A program made the translations under genes and the position numbers. A stretch of DNA of 64,000 nucleotides from contig JAKQIY010000068.1 in NCBI GenBank assembly GCA_029561455.1, forward strand, positions 124,001 to 188,000. The letters run 5' to 3'. The notes under the pieces are model-generated. The model was not told the origin of the DNA and searched no databases. It worked only from the letters and a program-made list of their open reading frames with translations. This document shows, piece after piece, positions 19,725 through 28,724 of the stretch. Positions within the stretch are counted from its first letter, which is position 1, and each line of letters begins with the position of its first letter. Source of the stretch: a bacterium. GTDB taxonomy: Bacteria; Zhuqueibacterota; Zhuqueibacteria; Residuimicrobiales; Krinioviventaceae.

Positions 19725-20954
19725 TTGAGAACAAAACATTTATTAAGCATACCGGTTGTTTTACTGGTGTTGGTTTCCCTGGTTTACGGGCAAGTTGATT
19801 CGCAATGGCGCGGCCCGAATCGCGACGGTGTTTATCCGGAAAAAAATTTATTGAAAAGCTGGCCGACCGCCGGACCAACCTTATTATGGGAAGCTACCGG
19901 TTTGGGTCAGGGACATTCTTCTGTCGCTGTCACTGCCGATAAAGTTTTTGTTACCGGCATGTTAGATAAAACCGGTTATTTATTTGCATATAATACAAGT
20001 GGCAAGTTACTATGGAAAAAAGCTTATGGTGCTGAATGGACCGGCGATTACCCCGGCGCGCGAACAACTCCTGCTATTGTCGGAAAAAATTTATACATAA
20101 TCAGCGCTTATGGTGTTGTTTCCTGTTTTGATATTACAACCGGCAACCTGGTTTGGTCAGTGGATGCTGTAAAAACCAATAATGGTAAAGTTATTCAATG
20201 GGGTATTGCCGAATCACCGCTGATTGATGGGAATCGTGTTTTTGTTACCACCGGTGGTTCTAATGCCGGTCTAGTTGCGCTGGATAGAATGACTGGAAAA
20301 CTGATCTGGAAAAGCACAAATTATAGTGAACCTTCTGCCTATTGTTCACCGGTTATTGTTACACATAATAATATACATTTGCTCCTCACCATGACGCAAA
20401 AATCCATTGTCTGTCTGAATGCCGATAACGGCGAATTTTATTGGTCTTTTCCACATGTAACGGACTGGGATATCAACCCCAACACACCCTATTATAAAAA
20501 CGGCAATATCTTTTGCGCCAGTGGATACGGAACAGGCAGTGTTATGTTAAAACTGGCCGCCAATGGCAAAAGCGTTACCGAGGTATGGCGAAATAAAACT
20601 CTTGATCCCAAGACCGGCGCATTTGTTGTAGTGGGTGGTTATATTTATGGCTCCGGAGATAAAAAGCGTCACTGGCAGGCGTTAAAATGGGAAGACGGCG
20701 TGAGCCAATATCAGTCCCGTGAACTTGGCAATGGTAATGTGATATACGCCGATGGTATGCTCTATTGTTATTCGGAAAAAGGAGAAATGGCGCTGGTGAA
20801 AGCGGATCCCACCAGTTTCAAGGTAGTAAGTGTTTTCCCAATAACCAAAGGCACTGATCAACACTGGGCGCATACAGTCATTAGAGACGGCAAGCTGTAT
20901 GTCCGGCATGGCGATACTCTGCTGGTGTATTCAATCGCTGCCCCGGTGAAATAA
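19725..20954 (+). CDS. Exported PQQ-type beta-propeller repeat protein (1)
   Basis: 409 residues from TTG 19725, chosen because AGGAG lies at 19714-19718 and no ATG fits. A signal peptide (about residues 1-23, ending near VYGQ) is followed by WRGPNRDGVYPE and repeated blades of the form GKLLWKK, GNLVWSV, GKLIWKS and GEFYWSF, typical of PQQ-like beta-propellers of the BamB/WD-like superfamily. PQQ in the family name does not mean the cofactor is bound: no vicinal Cys pair or other quinoprotein dehydrogenase active site is seen. It is the first of a tandem series of paralogues and probably opens the long cluster that includes ferredoxins and NuoEF. Its exact role is unknown. Confidence 0.85.
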   Translation: MRTKHLLSIPVVLLVLVSLVYGQVDSQWRGPNRDGVYPEKNLLKSWPTAGPTLLWEATGLGQGHSSVAVTADKVFVTGMLDKTGYLFAYNTSGKLLWKKAYGAEWTGDYPGARTTPAIVGKNLYIISAYGVVSCFDITTGNLVWSVDAVKTNNGKVIQWGIAESPLIDGNRVFVTTGGSNAGLVALDRMTGKLIWKSTNYSEPSAYCSPVIVTHNNIHLLLTMTQKSIVCLNADNGEFYWSFPHVTDWDINPNTPYYKNGNIFCASGYGTGSVMLKLAANGKSVTEVWRNKTLDPKTGAFVVVGGYIYGSGDKKRHWQALKWEDGVSQYQSRELGNGNVIYADGMLYCYSEKGEMALVKADPTSFKVVSVFPITKGTDQHWAHTVIRDGKLYVRHGDTLLVYSIAAPVK

Positions 20955-20982
20955 CCCGGATTAAGAGATGTGGAGTTTATGT

Positions 20983-22242
20983 ATGAAGATATTTAAAACA
21001 GCGTCCTGGATGAAGTTATTAACCGCGATTATTGTTTTATTAGTAATCCAAAACTGTTACGCTGCCGACTGGCCGCAATTTCGCGGTCTGAATCGCAATG
21101 GTCATTCCCCGGAAACCGGCCTGCTTAAATCCTGGCCGACCGGCGGTCCAAAATTGTTGTGGTCGGTAAACACGATTGGTCCCGGCAACTCTTCAGCAGC
21201 GGTAGCCAATAATAAATTATATATTACCGGTATGTTCGATAAACAAGAATACCTGATGGCCTTTGATCTGACCGGCAAAATGCTCTGGAAACAAAAGTAC
21301 GGCGAGCCGTGGTTGCAATCCTTTCCCGATCCACGGTGTACACCAACTGTAGACGGTGACCGTGTGTATGTGATCAGCGGGGTTGGACAACTGGTTTGTT
21401 TTGACGCCACTAGCGGCGTACAAAAATGGGCGGTGCATGTTGTTGAACGCTTTAAAGGTGAATATGATCGCTGGGGTATTTCGGAATGCCTGCTGGTGGA
21501 TGATAAAAATGTCTATTGCACGCCGGGCGGCCCCGATGCCACTGTTGTTGCTTTGAATAAACTAAACGGCAATACGGTTTGGGCTTCAAAAGGCTTAAGC
21601 GACAAGTCCAGTTACTGTAATCCCATCTTTATTGAACATGGCGGGAAAAAGATCATTTCAACAATGCTGGAAAAATCGTTTGTCGGTATCGATAGCAAAA
21701 CCGGCAAGCTGTTGTGGAAAGAAAATTTAAAGGATTTTTGGCCGAAGAATGGCTCCATTAATCCCACCTCGCCGGTTTATCATGATGGCTGCATTTTTAT
21801 CAGCGAAGGATACAATTCCGGCAGTGCCATGTTCGAGCTATCCGCCGATGGAACCAGAGTCACCCGTAAATGGGTGGATGACGTTCTGGACATCCATCAT
21901 GGCGGCGCTGTATACATGAACGGGTATGTTTATGGCGCTAACTGGAGAAACAACAGTACCGGTAACTGGGTCTGCCTGGACTGGAAGACCGGCAAAGTAA
22001 TATACGAAGAAACCTGGCATTGCAAGGGTTCGATCATTGCCGCCGACGGAATGCTTTATTTATATGATGAAAAAGATGGTTATGTCGGTCTGGTTCGTCC
22101 TGATCCAAACAAATTCGACCTGGTCAGTTCTTTTGCCATAACCCAGGGCAGCGGGCCCTTCTGGGCGCATATTTCCATTGCTAACGGCATTATGTATATC
22201 CGGCATGGCGAGTCATTACAGGCATTTCAGATAAAAGCTTAA
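20983..22242 (+). CDS. Exported PQQ-type beta-propeller repeat protein (2)
   Basis: 419 residues from ATG 20983; TGGAG at 20971-20975 favours this start over ATG 20968. A signal peptide (hydrophobic about residues 10-27, ending near NCYAAD) precedes WPQFRGLNRNGHSPETGLLK, the same opening as the preceding protein. Blade motifs include GKMLWKQ, GVQKWAV, GNTVWAS and GKLLWKE. The two proteins align along their whole length by eye, including the closing WAH.....G.LYIRHG segment, so they are tandem duplicates that have diverged. The gap between them is 28 bases, consistent with one message. Function unknown; presumably periplasmic. Confidence 0.85.
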   Translation: MKIFKTASWMKLLTAIIVLLVIQNCYAADWPQFRGLNRNGHSPETGLLKSWPTGGPKLLWSVNTIGPGNSSAAVANNKLYITGMFDKQEYLMAFDLTGKMLWKQKYGEPWLQSFPDPRCTPTVDGDRVYVISGVGQLVCFDATSGVQKWAVHVVERFKGEYDRWGISECLLVDDKNVYCTPGGPDATVVALNKLNGNTVWASKGLSDKSSYCNPIFIEHGGKKIISTMLEKSFVGIDSKTGKLLWKENLKDFWPKNGSINPTSPVYHDGCIFISEGYNSGSAMFELSADGTRVTRKWVDDVLDIHHGGAVYMNGYVYGANWRNNSTGNWVCLDWKTGKVIYEETWHCKGSIIAADGMLYLYDEKDGYVGLVRPDPNKFDLVSSFAITQGSGPFWAHISIANGIMYIRHGESLQAFQIKA

Positions 22243-22295
22243 AAAACGTTTTACTTGTTTGCAATACCAAATAGTTGTACATTTATTTGCATAAT

Positions 22296-22327
22296 GGTGC
22301 GTTTCTTTACCGGGCGCACCATATTTT
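22296..22327 (+). terminator. Hairpin with T-rich tail, probable terminator
   Basis: A 6-bp GC-rich stem (GGTGCG 22296-22301 with CGCACC 22315-22320) and a 13-base loop are followed by ATATTTTTT. It sits between the second and third beta-propeller genes and may end or attenuate the first transcript. Confidence 0.55.
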
Positions 22328-22354
22328 TTAACTAACCGATCCTGTTAACTCTTT

Positions 22355-23770
22355 ATGAATTATAAATTATTCATCAAAATAATTCCGATCGTTTTTATCC
22401 TGTTGGCGGCAGGATTTGCCGGATTTTGGTTTTTTTATGATCCCACCGCGCGGTTTTCCGAAAGCGTTCCGGGAATGGATAACCGCCCTGAGCGTTCCGG
22501 GGGACTTTTATCCACGGTGAAAATCGGCGAGTTCTTTCAGCGGTTTAACGGGGTGGCAGCGCAATTGCGCGGTTCCTGGCCGCGTTTCCGGGGTAGTAAT
22601 TTTGATAATTTCAGTAACGAAACTGCAAACATGAACTGGGCCGGCGGTGCTCCAAAAATATTATGGTCGGTTGAACTTGGCGAAGGTCATGCAGCCCCGG
22701 CAATTCATAAAGGGCGAGTTTATGTTTTGGATTATGATGAAGCCAACCATGCCGACGCCCTGCGTTGTTTTTCACTGCTGACCGGCGAAGAAATATGGCG
22801 GCGCTGGTATAATAATCCCATGAAGCGGAATCACGGCTTGTCACGCACAATTCCTGCTGTTACCGATAAATATGTAATTACAATCGGCCCGCAATGTCAT
22901 GTTATGTGTGTGGACGCCGATTCCGGCAGTTTTCGCTGGGGCATCGACCTGGTGCAGCAATACAATGCCCAGGTGCCGCTCTGGTATACCGGCCAATGCC
23001 CGCTTATTGACGATTCGCTGGCCATCATTGCCACTGGGGGAGATGCACTAATGATTGCGGTCAGTTGTAAAACCGGTCGGGTGGTGTGGAGTACTCCTAA
23101 TCCCGGTAACTGGCAAATGTCGCATTCTTCGGTAATACCGGTTACCTTTCATAATAAAAAAATGTATATCTATTGTTCCATTGGCGGTATTGCAGGCATT
23201 TCCGCAGCCGGAGAGGATGTGGGACAGATAATCTGGCAATCCACCGCCTGGAGTCATAATGTTATCGCGCCGTCGCCGGTATTTATGGAGGACGGCCGCA
23301 TTTTTGTTACCGCCGGTTATGGCGCAGGAGCTATGTTGCTGCAATTAAGAGAAGAAAATAATGTCTGGTCGGCTGAGGTAATTACCAAAACCCTGCCCAA
23401 AGACGGTCTTTCCTCCGAGCAGCAGACCCCGATCCTGTATAAAGGCCACCTGTTCTGCGTTTTGCCCAAAGACGCCGGGCCGCTGCGCAACCAATTTGTA
23501 TGCTGCAATCCGCAGGATATTACCAAATATGTATGGACCAGCGACAAGACCAATCGTTTCGGATTAGGCCCGTTTATATTTGTCGATAATAAATTTTTTA
23601 TCCTCAGCGATGAAGGCGAACTGACTGTTATCGAGGCAAGTATCAAAGGATATAAACAACTTGCCCGCGCTAAAGTGCTTGAAGGCCCCGATGCCTGGGG
23701 GCCGATTGCCGTTGCCGATAGCCGGATGCTGTTGCGCGATTCAAAACGGATGGTCTGTATTGAAATTTAA
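22355..23770 (+). CDS. Membrane-anchored PQQ-type beta-propeller protein (3)
   Basis: 471 residues from ATG 22355. An N-terminal membrane segment (about residues 7-28, IIPIVFILLAAGFAGFWFF) without a clear cleavage site suggests an anchored protein facing the periplasm. After a linker the propeller starts at WPRFRGSNFDNFSNE (about 75) and shows blades such as GEEIWRRW, GSFRWGID, GRVVWSTP and GQIIWQS. It differs from the two upstream paralogues by the anchor and linker. No cofactor site is evident. A hairpin lies upstream, so it may have its own promoter in the 112-base gap. Confidence 0.82.
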   Translation: MNYKLFIKIIPIVFILLAAGFAGFWFFYDPTARFSESVPGMDNRPERSGGLLSTVKIGEFFQRFNGVAAQLRGSWPRFRGSNFDNFSNETANMNWAGGAPKILWSVELGEGHAAPAIHKGRVYVLDYDEANHADALRCFSLLTGEEIWRRWYNNPMKRNHGLSRTIPAVTDKYVITIGPQCHVMCVDADSGSFRWGIDLVQQYNAQVPLWYTGQCPLIDDSLAIIATGGDALMIAVSCKTGRVVWSTPNPGNWQMSHSSVIPVTFHNKKMYIYCSIGGIAGISAAGEDVGQIIWQSTAWSHNVIAPSPVFMEDGRIFVTAGYGAGAMLLQLREENNVWSAEVITKTLPKDGLSSEQQTPILYKGHLFCVLPKDAGPLRNQFVCCNPQDITKYVWTSDKTNRFGLGPFIFVDNKFFILSDEGELTVIEASIKGYKQLARAKVLEGPDAWGPIAVADSRMLLRDSKRMVCIEI

Positions 23771-23875
23771 AAAAGTGTAAATATTAAGGATTGTCTTTTT
23801 GTTAAACCTGTATTATATGATCTTTTTTTATCCGCTTTTATCGATCAAATCCTGCTTTTTCACAGGAGGTGATTT

Positions 23876-24871
23876 ATGAAAATACAATCAGGACGCAAAA
23901 CACTGGCGACTGTGCTGGTGATGCTGGTCATTGCTGCAACAATTACCTGGCTCGGTTATCATTCACTCACCCGCAAACCGGCGCCAACCGGCGATAATCC
24001 ATTCGAATATGATATAGAAACCTATCGCCACGTTCCGGAAGAAATGATCCGCTATACGCAAATCAGGCAAATACCGGTTAACCTGGATAAACTCCTGGCC
24101 CTGGCAGTCGCTGCCGACAAACGTATTTGTGTTAGCGGCGATAACAAGATACTCCAATATGATGCTGACGGAAAAATAGCGCGCTCTTTTAATCTTACCG
24201 CGTCTGCCCAATGCCTCGCCATTGCTAGTAATTATCGGCTATTTCTCGGAGTGGGTAATCATATAGAAATATACGATACCACCGGCGCTCTGGTCAAACG
24301 CTGGCCGCCTTTTGATGCCAATTCCTTTATTACATCACTTGCAGTGACCCATGAAGCCGTATTTGCTGCCGATGCCGGTAAACTGATAATCCTGCGTTAT
24401 GACCTGAACGGGAATTTGCTCAACAAAATAGGGGAGAAGGATACAACGCGCGATATTCCCGGTTTCATCATACCCAGTCCCTATTTTGATGTCGCGGTTG
24501 ACCCGGATGGCTTTATCTGGGGCGCCAATACAGGTCGGCTATTGCTGGAAAATTTTACCCCTGAAGGTGGGCCGCGTTCTCACTGGGGAACATCTTCCAT
24601 GCGCATTGAAGGATTTAGCGGCTGTTGCAACCCATCGCATTTCGCCATCCTGTCCGACGGCAGTTTTGTTACCGCCGAAAAAGGTCTGGAACGGGTCAAG
24701 ATTTATGACCGGGCCGGGCAATTCATTGCAGTTGTCGCGCAACCTTCTTTATTCCGGCAAGGTACAGCCGGCCTTGATCTTGCAGTTGACAGTGATGATT
24801 GTATTTATGTCCTGGATTCGGGCGCCCGGCAGGTGCGGATCTTTCAACATAAAAATTCTATTAACGGTTAA
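23876..24871 (+). CDS. Membrane-anchored NHL-type beta-propeller protein with CCNP motif
   Basis: 331 residues from ATG 23876, preceded by an almost perfect ribosome site AGGAGGTGA at 23864-23872, the strongest in the cluster. An N-terminal membrane segment (about 10-28) is followed by NHL-like repeats (ILQYDADGKIARSF, IEIYDTTGALVKRW, ILRYDLNGNLLNKIG, VKIYDRAGQFIAVV, IYVLDSGARQVRIF). A GCCNPSHFA motif near residue 244 with adjacent cysteines stands out and could bind metal or form a disulfide. The next gene starts 4 bases after the stop, and the whole following set is tightly packed, so this looks like the first gene of the redox operon. Function unknown. Confidence 0.75.
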   Translation: MKIQSGRKTLATVLVMLVIAATITWLGYHSLTRKPAPTGDNPFEYDIETYRHVPEEMIRYTQIRQIPVNLDKLLALAVAADKRICVSGDNKILQYDADGKIARSFNLTASAQCLAIASNYRLFLGVGNHIEIYDTTGALVKRWPPFDANSFITSLAVTHEAVFAADAGKLIILRYDLNGNLLNKIGEKDTTRDIPGFIIPSPYFDVAVDPDGFIWGANTGRLLLENFTPEGGPRSHWGTSSMRIEGFSGCCNPSHFAILSDGSFVTAEKGLERVKIYDRAGQFIAVVAQPSLFRQGTAGLDLAVDSDDCIYVLDSGARQVRIFQHKNSING

Positions 24872-24875
24872 AACT

Positions 24876-25076
24876 ATGCTGACACGCCAAGAATTTATTA
24901 CTTCGCTGTTCCGTTACCTGATCGCCGCTATTCTGGTTGTTGTTTCTGTGTTACTAACAGGCAGAAAAAGAGTTTCACCGGCCCAGGGACAGCCATGTGC
25001 CAGGCAAAACCGGTGTAACGGGTGTTCCCAGGACGGCCATTGCCCTTATCAGCCGGCGTCGGGAATTTCCAGGTAG
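24876..25076 (+). CDS. 66-residue Cys-rich single-pass membrane protein
   Basis: From ATG 24876, 4 bases after the previous stop, to TAG 25074-25076. The peptide has one membrane segment (about residues 11-28, LFRYLIAAILVVVSVLL) and then a short tail with four cysteines at 41, 47, 50 and 56 (CARQNRCNGC then SQDGHC), a pattern able to hold an Fe-S cluster or another metal. Positive charges just after the membrane segment (GRKR) would tend to keep the tail in the cytoplasm, but this is uncertain. It is followed after 39 bases by the Tat-exported ferredoxin. I do not recognise a named family; position and cysteines suggest a small electron-transfer or assembly subunit. Confidence 0.65.
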   Translation: MLTRQEFITSLFRYLIAAILVVVSVLLTGRKRVSPAQGQPCARQNRCNGCSQDGHCPYQPASGISR

Positions 25077-25115
25077 ACAGAAATTAAAAATGTAATGTGA
25101 TAGGGATATTTTACC

Positions 25116-25721
25116 ATGAAAGAAGCTGACGAAAAACCGGTGCATCGCCGGCAATTCATTAAAGCGGGTTTGCACACCACTGCGGCGCTGGCCATCGGTG
25201 GTTTAGCCGGCATGGCATTGAGCAAATCCGCGCCCGCTAACCTGGTATGGCAAATCGATCCTGATAAATGTATTCAATGTGAACGTTGCGCAACCAATTG
25301 CGTGTTGAATCCTTCGGCGGTAAAATGCGTTCATAAATACGCCATGTGTGGTTATTGTGACCTGTGCGGCGGCTATCACCGGCCCGGAACCAAAAATCTC
25401 GATACCGCCGCCGAGAGCCAGCAATGTCCCACCGGCGCAATAAACCGTACTTTTATTGAAGAACCCTACTTTCAATATACTATTGATGAAAAGTTATGTA
25501 TCGGCTGCGGCAAGTGCGTCAAAGGCTGCGGTTCTTTCGGCAACGGCTCGTTGTTTTTGCAAGTGCGGCATGACCGCTGCGTCAATTGTAATGAATGCGC
25601 CATTGCTAAAAGTTGTCCGGCTGATGCTTTTGTGCGCGTCCCCGCCAATAAACCATACCTTTTTCGCGGTGGTGTGGCCGGCGCCGAACCACCCAACCCG
25701 TTAAGCGGAGAAGCATCGTGA
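25116..25721 (+). CDS. Tat-exported multi-cluster ferredoxin
   Basis: 201 residues from ATG 25116. The twin-arginine signal HRRQFIKAG (residues 10-18) followed by a weakly hydrophobic Ala/Gly stretch points to export of a folded, cofactor-loaded protein to the periplasm. Cysteine groups of 4Fe-4S type follow: CIQCERCATNC, CVHKYAMCGYCDLC, CIGCGKCVKGC and CVNCNECAIAKSC with a distal QQCPTGA, enough for three to four clusters. Related subunits (NrfC/HybA/DmsB type) carry electrons between a membrane partner and a periplasmic enzyme. Its stop overlaps the start of the NapH-like gene by 4 bases (GTGA 25718-25721), which makes that protein the likely membrane partner. Confidence 0.9.
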   Translation: MKEADEKPVHRRQFIKAGLHTTAALAIGGLAGMALSKSAPANLVWQIDPDKCIQCERCATNCVLNPSAVKCVHKYAMCGYCDLCGGYHRPGTKNLDTAAESQQCPTGAINRTFIEEPYFQYTIDEKLCIGCGKCVKGCGSFGNGSLFLQVRHDRCVNCNECAIAKSCPADAFVRVPANKPYLFRGGVAGAEPPNPLSGEAS

Positions 25722-27022
25722 AAAAACAGTTTATCATCCTTTGTTTTCTTTTCGCTTTGAGCGTGGAATTCACTTTTGCTGTTGAACAGCGTTTTCCTCG
25801 TCCGGATTTTGAATCAGGGTATGTGCAGCCGGAACCGACCAGCCCGGCTGCCCGCGCCGCCGCCTGGCAATATATAGATATTGCGGTATTGATACTGACT
25901 CTTTCGTTATCCTCCTGGCTGGTTTTGCAGCGCCGCTCCCGAAATTTAATTTTTACCCTGATGCTGTTTTCCCTGTGGTATTTCGGTTTTCATCGCCAGG
26001 GCTGTATCTGTCCGGTGGGTTCCATACAGAATGTCGTGGCCGCTTTGTTTGATCCTGCTTATGCTATACCGGTTACGGTAGTGGTCTTTTTTATTGTCCC
26101 GTTGATCTTTACCTTGTTTTTTGGTCGCACCTTTTGCGCCGCAGTTTGTCCGCTCGGCGCACTTCAGGATGCGGTGATCGTTAAACCGCAAAAAATACCT
26201 GCCTGGTTGAACCAGGTATTGGGTCTGATCCCGTACCTGTATCTTGGCTTTGCCATCCTCTATGCCGCCACCGGCGCAGCATTTCTTGTTTGCCGTTTTG
26301 ACCCGTTTGTCGGTTTTTTCCGGTTCGGATTTAACGAAGGCATGTTTATATTCAGTATTATAATTATTCTCATCGGCATGTTCATTGCCCGGCCGTATTG
26401 TCGGTTTTTATGTCCCTATGGCGTATTGTTAAAATGGCTGTCGATGCTGTCGAAAAAGCACGCCACAATAACTCCAAATGAATGTATCCAGTGCCATCTC
26501 TGCGCCGATTCATGTCCGTTCGAAGCGATTCAGATCCCCACTCCGGATAAATATCCCGGCGATACGACCAGAACACGGCGGCAACTATACTTGTTGCTGG
26601 CATTGACGCCGCTGATTGTTTTAATCAGCGCCTGGTCGTTCTCAAATTTGTCGGTTTTACTTTCACGGGAACATTATATTGTGCAGCTTGCCGAACAAAT
26701 TCGCCTTGAAGATAGCGGACAGGCAACATCTATTACCGATGCCAGTAAAGCATTTCGCGGCGCCGGCGCTACAACGCAGGAGTTATACCTGCAGGCCGCG
26801 CAGGTACAGCGCCAATTTAAAACCGGCTCCTGGCTGTTAGGCGCATTTATTGCCCTGGTTTTTATGATGAAATTGATCTACCTGCAATTCTGGCGGCGGC
26901 GAACAGATTATGAACCGGATCGGGCTAATTGCTTTAGCTGCGGTCGTTGTTACGCGGCGTGTCCGAAAGAACATGAACGTTTACGTGAATTACAAGGAGT
27001 ATTATACAGTGAAGATATTTAA
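25718..27022 (+). CDS. NapH/NosR-like membrane ferredoxin
   Basis: 434 residues from GTG 25718. A signal-like first segment is followed by about five or six further membrane helices. Between helices lie the paired CxxxCP motifs typical of the NapH/NosR/CcoG group: CICPVG, FGRTFCAAVCPLGALQD and ARPYCRFLCPYG. A 4Fe-4S motif CIQCHLCADSCP sits near residue 250, and a second, CFSCGRCYAACP, near the C-terminus after the last helix. Such proteins pass electrons from quinol or a ferredoxin across the membrane. It overlaps the Tat ferredoxin gene and the next beta-propeller gene, so the three are translationally coupled. Confidence 0.88.
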   Translation: MKKQFIILCFLFALSVEFTFAVEQRFPRPDFESGYVQPEPTSPAARAAAWQYIDIAVLILTLSLSSWLVLQRRSRNLIFTLMLFSLWYFGFHRQGCICPVGSIQNVVAALFDPAYAIPVTVVVFFIVPLIFTLFFGRTFCAAVCPLGALQDAVIVKPQKIPAWLNQVLGLIPYLYLGFAILYAATGAAFLVCRFDPFVGFFRFGFNEGMFIFSIIIILIGMFIARPYCRFLCPYGVLLKWLSMLSKKHATITPNECIQCHLCADSCPFEAIQIPTPDKYPGDTTRTRRQLYLLLALTPLIVLISAWSFSNLSVLLSREHYIVQLAEQIRLEDSGQATSITDASKAFRGAGATTQELYLQAAQVQRQFKTGSWLLGAFIALVFMMKLIYLQFWRRRTDYEPDRANCFSCGRCYAACPKEHERLRELQGVLYSEDI

Positions 27023-28718
27023 TGCGGAACATATTCCGGCAGCGCAAAAGGTATTACAAAGAATCGCGCTCATTGCGGCGGTATTCATATTTGTGATCAG
27101 CGCTTTTTTTATTCTTAATTATATTCAATTAAAAGCCAATCCACCCCTTAAAAGCCCGGCGCTGGAAAAGTTATATGTTCAACTCGACGCCGATCCCAAC
27201 AATGCGGAACTGCGCGAGCAAATCCGCGCGCTGGATCTGCTGGCCCGCAAGGCTTATTTTACCCGGCAATGGCAGGTCAATTTTGGAGGTTATATGTTAC
27301 TTGCCGCCCTGGTGATTTTGTTACTTGCCATTAAATCCATTAGTTCCATGACTATAAAATACCCCGAATTACCGAAAACCACCGGCACTAGCTGGGAAGT
27401 GCGCCTGATGACGCAGAAATGGGTTGGACTAGCCGGTATTATTTTGCTGGTATCGGTTTCCGCCCTGGCGCTGTTAACCCGGCGGGAGATGAAAACCGCA
27501 GCATTTGCCCAACCGCCGGCGCCGCCGGCCGCCGTAGTCGATTTTAAAATACCCGAAGCGGCAGATATTGAAAGTAACTGGCCATGTTTTCGCGGCCCGT
27601 GGGGGCTGGGCATTGCGCATTACGATAATGTACCGCAACGCTGGGATGGCGCAAGCGGAGAAAATATCATCTGGAAATCGCCAATTCCCGCTCCCGGTTT
27701 CAATTCGCCGATCTATTGGAACGGGAAGATTTTTACAAGCGGCGCCGATGCAACGATTCGCAAGGTTTATTGTTACGATGCCCAAACCGGCAACCTGTTG
27801 TGGCAGCGTGATGTGACCAGTATTCCCGGCTCGCCGACGGAATCTATTAAAGTCGCCGATGATACCGGCTATGCCGCGCCCACCATGACAACAGACGGTA
27901 ATTTTGTATTTGCAATTTTTGCCAATGGCGACCTGGTTTGTTTCGACTTTAACGGCAATACAGTCTGGGCAAATAACCTTGGCGCGCCGGATAACCATTA
28001 CGGTCATTCATCATCATTAATTATACACCGCGACCTGCTGCTCATCCAGTACGATCATTCTGCGCAAGCCGGATTACTGCTGGCATTACGGGCGAATACC
28101 GGCGAGCAGGTATGGGAAGCTCCGCGTGAAATGGGCCTTTCGTGGTCTTCGCCCATCCTGGTCAATACCGGCAGCCGCTGGGAAGTGATCCTGAGCGCCA
28201 ATCCGAACGTGATATCGTACAATCCCGAAACCGGCGAAGAGTTGTGGCGGGTTGAATGTCTGGGCGGCGAAGTGGGTTCATCCCCGGTCTATGCAGATGG
28301 TTTTGTCTATGCCGCCAATGACGGCGCCAAACTGGCTGCGATCAAATTAGGCGCCACTCCGGAAATTGTGTGGGAATTTAATGACGATTTGCCCGACGCC
28401 GCCAGTCTCCTGGCAACTAAAGATTATGTTTTTGTACCAACCAGCTATGGGGCCATGTCCTGTCTGGATGCTAAAAGCGGTGAAAAATACTGGCTGCATG
28501 ATTTCGATTCGGGGTTTTATGCTTCGCCGGTTTTGGTTGGCGATAATGTTTATATTATGGATATGGACGGCGTAATGCAGATATTCAAAGCCGATAAAGA
28601 GTTTACCCTGGTCAGTTCGGCCAGTCTTGGTGAAGCGGCAACCACAATCCCGGTCGTCATGGATAATCGTTTATATATTCGCGGTTCGGAAAATTTATAT
28701 TGCATTGGAGAAAAGTAA
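27009..28718 (+). CDS. Polytopic membrane protein with C-terminal PQQ-type beta-propeller (4)
   Basis: 569 residues from GTG 27009, chosen because AGGAG lies at 26995-26999; it overlaps the preceding gene by 14 bases. The N-terminal ~170 residues hold three membrane segments (about 16-37, 95-112 and 140-157). The rest is a beta-propeller starting WPCFRGPWGLGIAH with blades such as GNLLWQRD, GNTVWANN, GEQVWEAP, GEELWRVE and GEKYWLHD. The odd number of helices would place the propeller across the membrane from the N-terminus, presumably in the periplasm. The fusion of a small membrane module with a propeller between the NapH-like and NuoEF genes suggests a structural subunit of one complex. Confidence 0.8.
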   Translation: MKIFNAEHIPAAQKVLQRIALIAAVFIFVISAFFILNYIQLKANPPLKSPALEKLYVQLDADPNNAELREQIRALDLLARKAYFTRQWQVNFGGYMLLAALVILLLAIKSISSMTIKYPELPKTTGTSWEVRLMTQKWVGLAGIILLVSVSALALLTRREMKTAAFAQPPAPPAAVVDFKIPEAADIESNWPCFRGPWGLGIAHYDNVPQRWDGASGENIIWKSPIPAPGFNSPIYWNGKIFTSGADATIRKVYCYDAQTGNLLWQRDVTSIPGSPTESIKVADDTGYAAPTMTTDGNFVFAIFANGDLVCFDFNGNTVWANNLGAPDNHYGHSSSLIIHRDLLLIQYDHSAQAGLLLALRANTGEQVWEAPREMGLSWSSPILVNTGSRWEVILSANPNVISYNPETGEELWRVECLGGEVGSSPVYADGFVYAANDGAKLAAIKLGATPEIVWEFNDDLPDAASLLATKDYVFVPTSYGAMSCLDAKSGEKYWLHDFDSGFYASPVLVGDNVYIMDMDGVMQIFKADKEFTLVSSASLGEAATTIPVVMDNRLYIRGSENLYCIGEK

Positions 28719-28724
28719 TTTACC

